Below, piece after piece: positions 43,773 to 45,270 of a stretch of DNA of 45,270 nucleotides (positions are counted from its first letter, which is position 1; every line of letters starts with the position of its first letter). The position numbers and the translations under genes are program-made. A model generated the notes under the pieces. It did not search any database. It was given only the letters and a program-made list of their open reading frames with translations, and was not told the DNA's origin. Source of the stretch: Candidatus Staskawiczbacteria bacterium (GTDB lineage Bacteria > Patescibacteriota > Minisyncoccia > Minisyncoccales > Staskawiczbacteraceae); the NCBI GenBank assembly GCA_903845295.1, contig CAIMWV010000001.1:1-45270 (forward strand). Direction: 5' to 3'.

Positions 43773-44618
43773 ATGGAAAACAAACCACTACCTACTTCGG
43801 AAAAAGGAAGCAGCTCATTTGAAGAAAAAAAGACAAATTTTTTCGTGAAAATTGGCTTGAAATTAAAGCCCGAATTTTTACTGCACCGAGAAGCTGGTTT
43901 ATGGGAAAAGGATACAAAAAAAGAAGAGGGGACAGAAAATGAAGATAATGCAGAAAATTGGAGGAGTGTATCAGAGCATTGCCTCATGGAAGTAGCCAGG
44001 GTTTCGGTATTTGCAGAACAATTAGGATTATCAGAAAGCGTAACTAAAGATTTAATTGAGGCCGCGGCACTGCACGATTTTTTTAAAAAAGAAGAAATGA
44101 AAAAGGCGGGACCGAACGGCTTGAGTTGGTATGATATGGAAGTTGCTTCGAAAAGGGCAGCAGAATTTTTGAGGAAAAAAGGAATAAGAGAAAAAGTCAT
44201 TACACTGGTAAATTCTGTTTCCTTAGACTCATTGAAAGATATGGAAAAGATTTGTGGGAAAATACACCTTTCAGGATCAGACATAGCGCGCCTTGTTTTA
44301 CATTATGTGGATGACTATACGCAGGGAAGCGATTGGGTGGAGCCGGCTGTTGTCAGCGGAGGGAAAAAAATGAATTCGCTAGATATCCGCGTTGCTAAGG
44401 CAGAAGGAAACCCAAAATACAAACAATTGGACGAAGACGGGAAGAAATTTTTTGGGGGAGAAATGCCGCACGAGGCGCAGCGCAGGATCGGCCACCTTGT
44501 TGAAAAAAGATTATTTGATATTTTGAATGCGAAATCAGCTCAGAATATCGACCCGGAAGACTTGCCTCAATTTATAGATCAGCAGATAATAGCAAAAATA
44601 GAATCGGAAAACATTTAA
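43773..44618 (+). CDS. HD-domain-like putative hydrolase
   Basis: SVSEHCLMEVARVSVFAEQLGLSESVTKDLIEAAALHDFFKKEEM (His ... HD pattern). Confidence 0.55.
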   Translation: MENKPLPTSEKGSSSFEEKKTNFFVKIGLKLKPEFLLHREAGLWEKDTKKEEGTENEDNAENWRSVSEHCLMEVARVSVFAEQLGLSESVTKDLIEAAALHDFFKKEEMKKAGPNGLSWYDMEVASKRAAEFLRKKGIREKVITLVNSVSLDSLKDMEKICGKIHLSGSDIARLVLHYVDDYTQGSDWVEPAVVSGGKKMNSLDIRVAKAEGNPKYKQLDEDGKKFFGGEMPHEAQRRIGHLVEKRLFDILNAKSAQNIDPEDLPQFIDQQIIAKIESENI

Positions 44619-44631
44619 TCCAAAAAAATTT

Positions 44632-45270
44632 ATGTCAAAATTATTTTTATTAAGGCATTTTAAATCGCAGTGGAATTTAGACGATAGGTTCGCTGGCTGG
44701 GTTGATAATCCTTTGTCAGAGGAGGGGATAAAGGAATCAGAAAATATTGCTCAACAATTTGTCGGTTTTGATATGGATGTAATATATACTTCTCCATTGT
44801 CAAGAAATCATCAGACAGTTTGCAGGACACTAAGGTTAATTGGTCGGGATGCGAGAGCTTCCCTCAAAGAGGGAGCTCCCATCCTAGAAAAATATCCGCT
44901 TTTTATACATTTAGACGGCGGAAAAATGCAAAAATGGGGTAATTTTACCGATATCAGCGAAAATGATTTAACCACTTATGTTTCAGAAAAATTGAATGAA
45001 AGATATTATGGGAAATTGCAGGGTTTGAATAAACAAGATACAATCAAAAAATATGGAGAGGAACAAGTCCATTTATGGCGCAGGAGTTATGATATCGCTC
45101 CTCCCGGAGGAGAAAGCGAAAAAGACGTTTACAAAAGGACAATTCCTTTTTATAAAAAATATATTGAAAAAGATTTGAAATCTGGGAAAAATGTTTTGGT
45201 GGTGGCCAGCCATAATAGCTTGAGGGCAATAGTAAAATATATTGAAAATATATCCGATGAAAAAATTATC
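44632..45270 (+). CDS. gpmA: Phosphoglycerate mutase (histidine phosphatase family), truncated by the window edge
   Basis: Open frame MSKLFLLRHFKSQWNLDDRFAGWVDNPLSEEG...TSPLSRNHQTV...ERYYGKLQGLNKQD...PPGGESEKDV; missing from the ORF track because it runs off the end. Confidence 0.88.
   Translation, partial: MSKLFLLRHFKSQWNLDDRFAGWVDNPLSEEGIKESENIAQQFVGFDMDVIYTSPLSRNHQTVCRTLRLIGRDARASLKEGAPILEKYPLFIHLDGGKMQKWGNFTDISENDLTTYVSEKLNERYYGKLQGLNKQDTIKKYGEEQVHLWRRSYDIAPPGGESEKDVYKRTIPFYKKYIEKDLKSGKNVLVVASHNSLRAIVKYIENISDEKII

Noticed and set aside
1-45270. CRISPR array
   Set aside because: No regularly spaced direct repeats with unique spacers; the repeats found are dispersed hairpins or a single two-copy duplication.
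1-45270. Recoded UGA (as in some CPR lineages)
   Set aside because: TGA is used as a normal stop (adk at 4977-4979, small ORF at 32665-32667) and the conserved proteins need no in-frame TGA.

Overview
The window looks like a chromosomal segment of an AT-rich bacterium of the Candidate Phyla Radiation (Patescibacteria/Parcubacteria-like). This placement is an inference from gene content, gene order, absence of rpmD (uL30) between S5 and L15, and a short AlaRS. No database search was possible. The backbone is almost entirely on the + strand. It carries the end of the spc operon (L5, S14, S8, L6, L18, S5, L15, SecY, Adk, Map), the alpha operon (IF-1, L36, S13, S11, S4, RpoA, L17), L13-S9, and housekeeping genes (tpiA, alaS, murA, two mreB, holB, frr, rseP, proS, gatCA, tRNA-Ile, galU, trxB, eno and a partial gpm).

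Three blocks (about 5.7-7.25 kb, 16.87-20.0 kb, 36.6-38.6 kb) are strikingly different. They hold GC-rich genes with strong Shine-Dalgarno sites, structured leaders and intrinsic terminators, and most have near-consensus sigma70 promoters. They encode small Cys-rich or membrane proteins, PurH, a divergent PurM, PyrF and PyrE.

The most interesting signals are: (1) these autonomous GC-rich expression cassettes; (2) an orphan ~355-nt structured ncRNA at about 8076-8438 that carries a 17-nt hairpin matching conserved 23S rRNA; (3) a family of covarying hairpins with symmetric TC/TC (GA/GA on the other strand) internal loops, many ending exactly at start codons; (4) a three-way-junction leader RNA upstream of pyrF. 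Coordinates and base pairings were read by eye; homology assignments come from recognised motifs.
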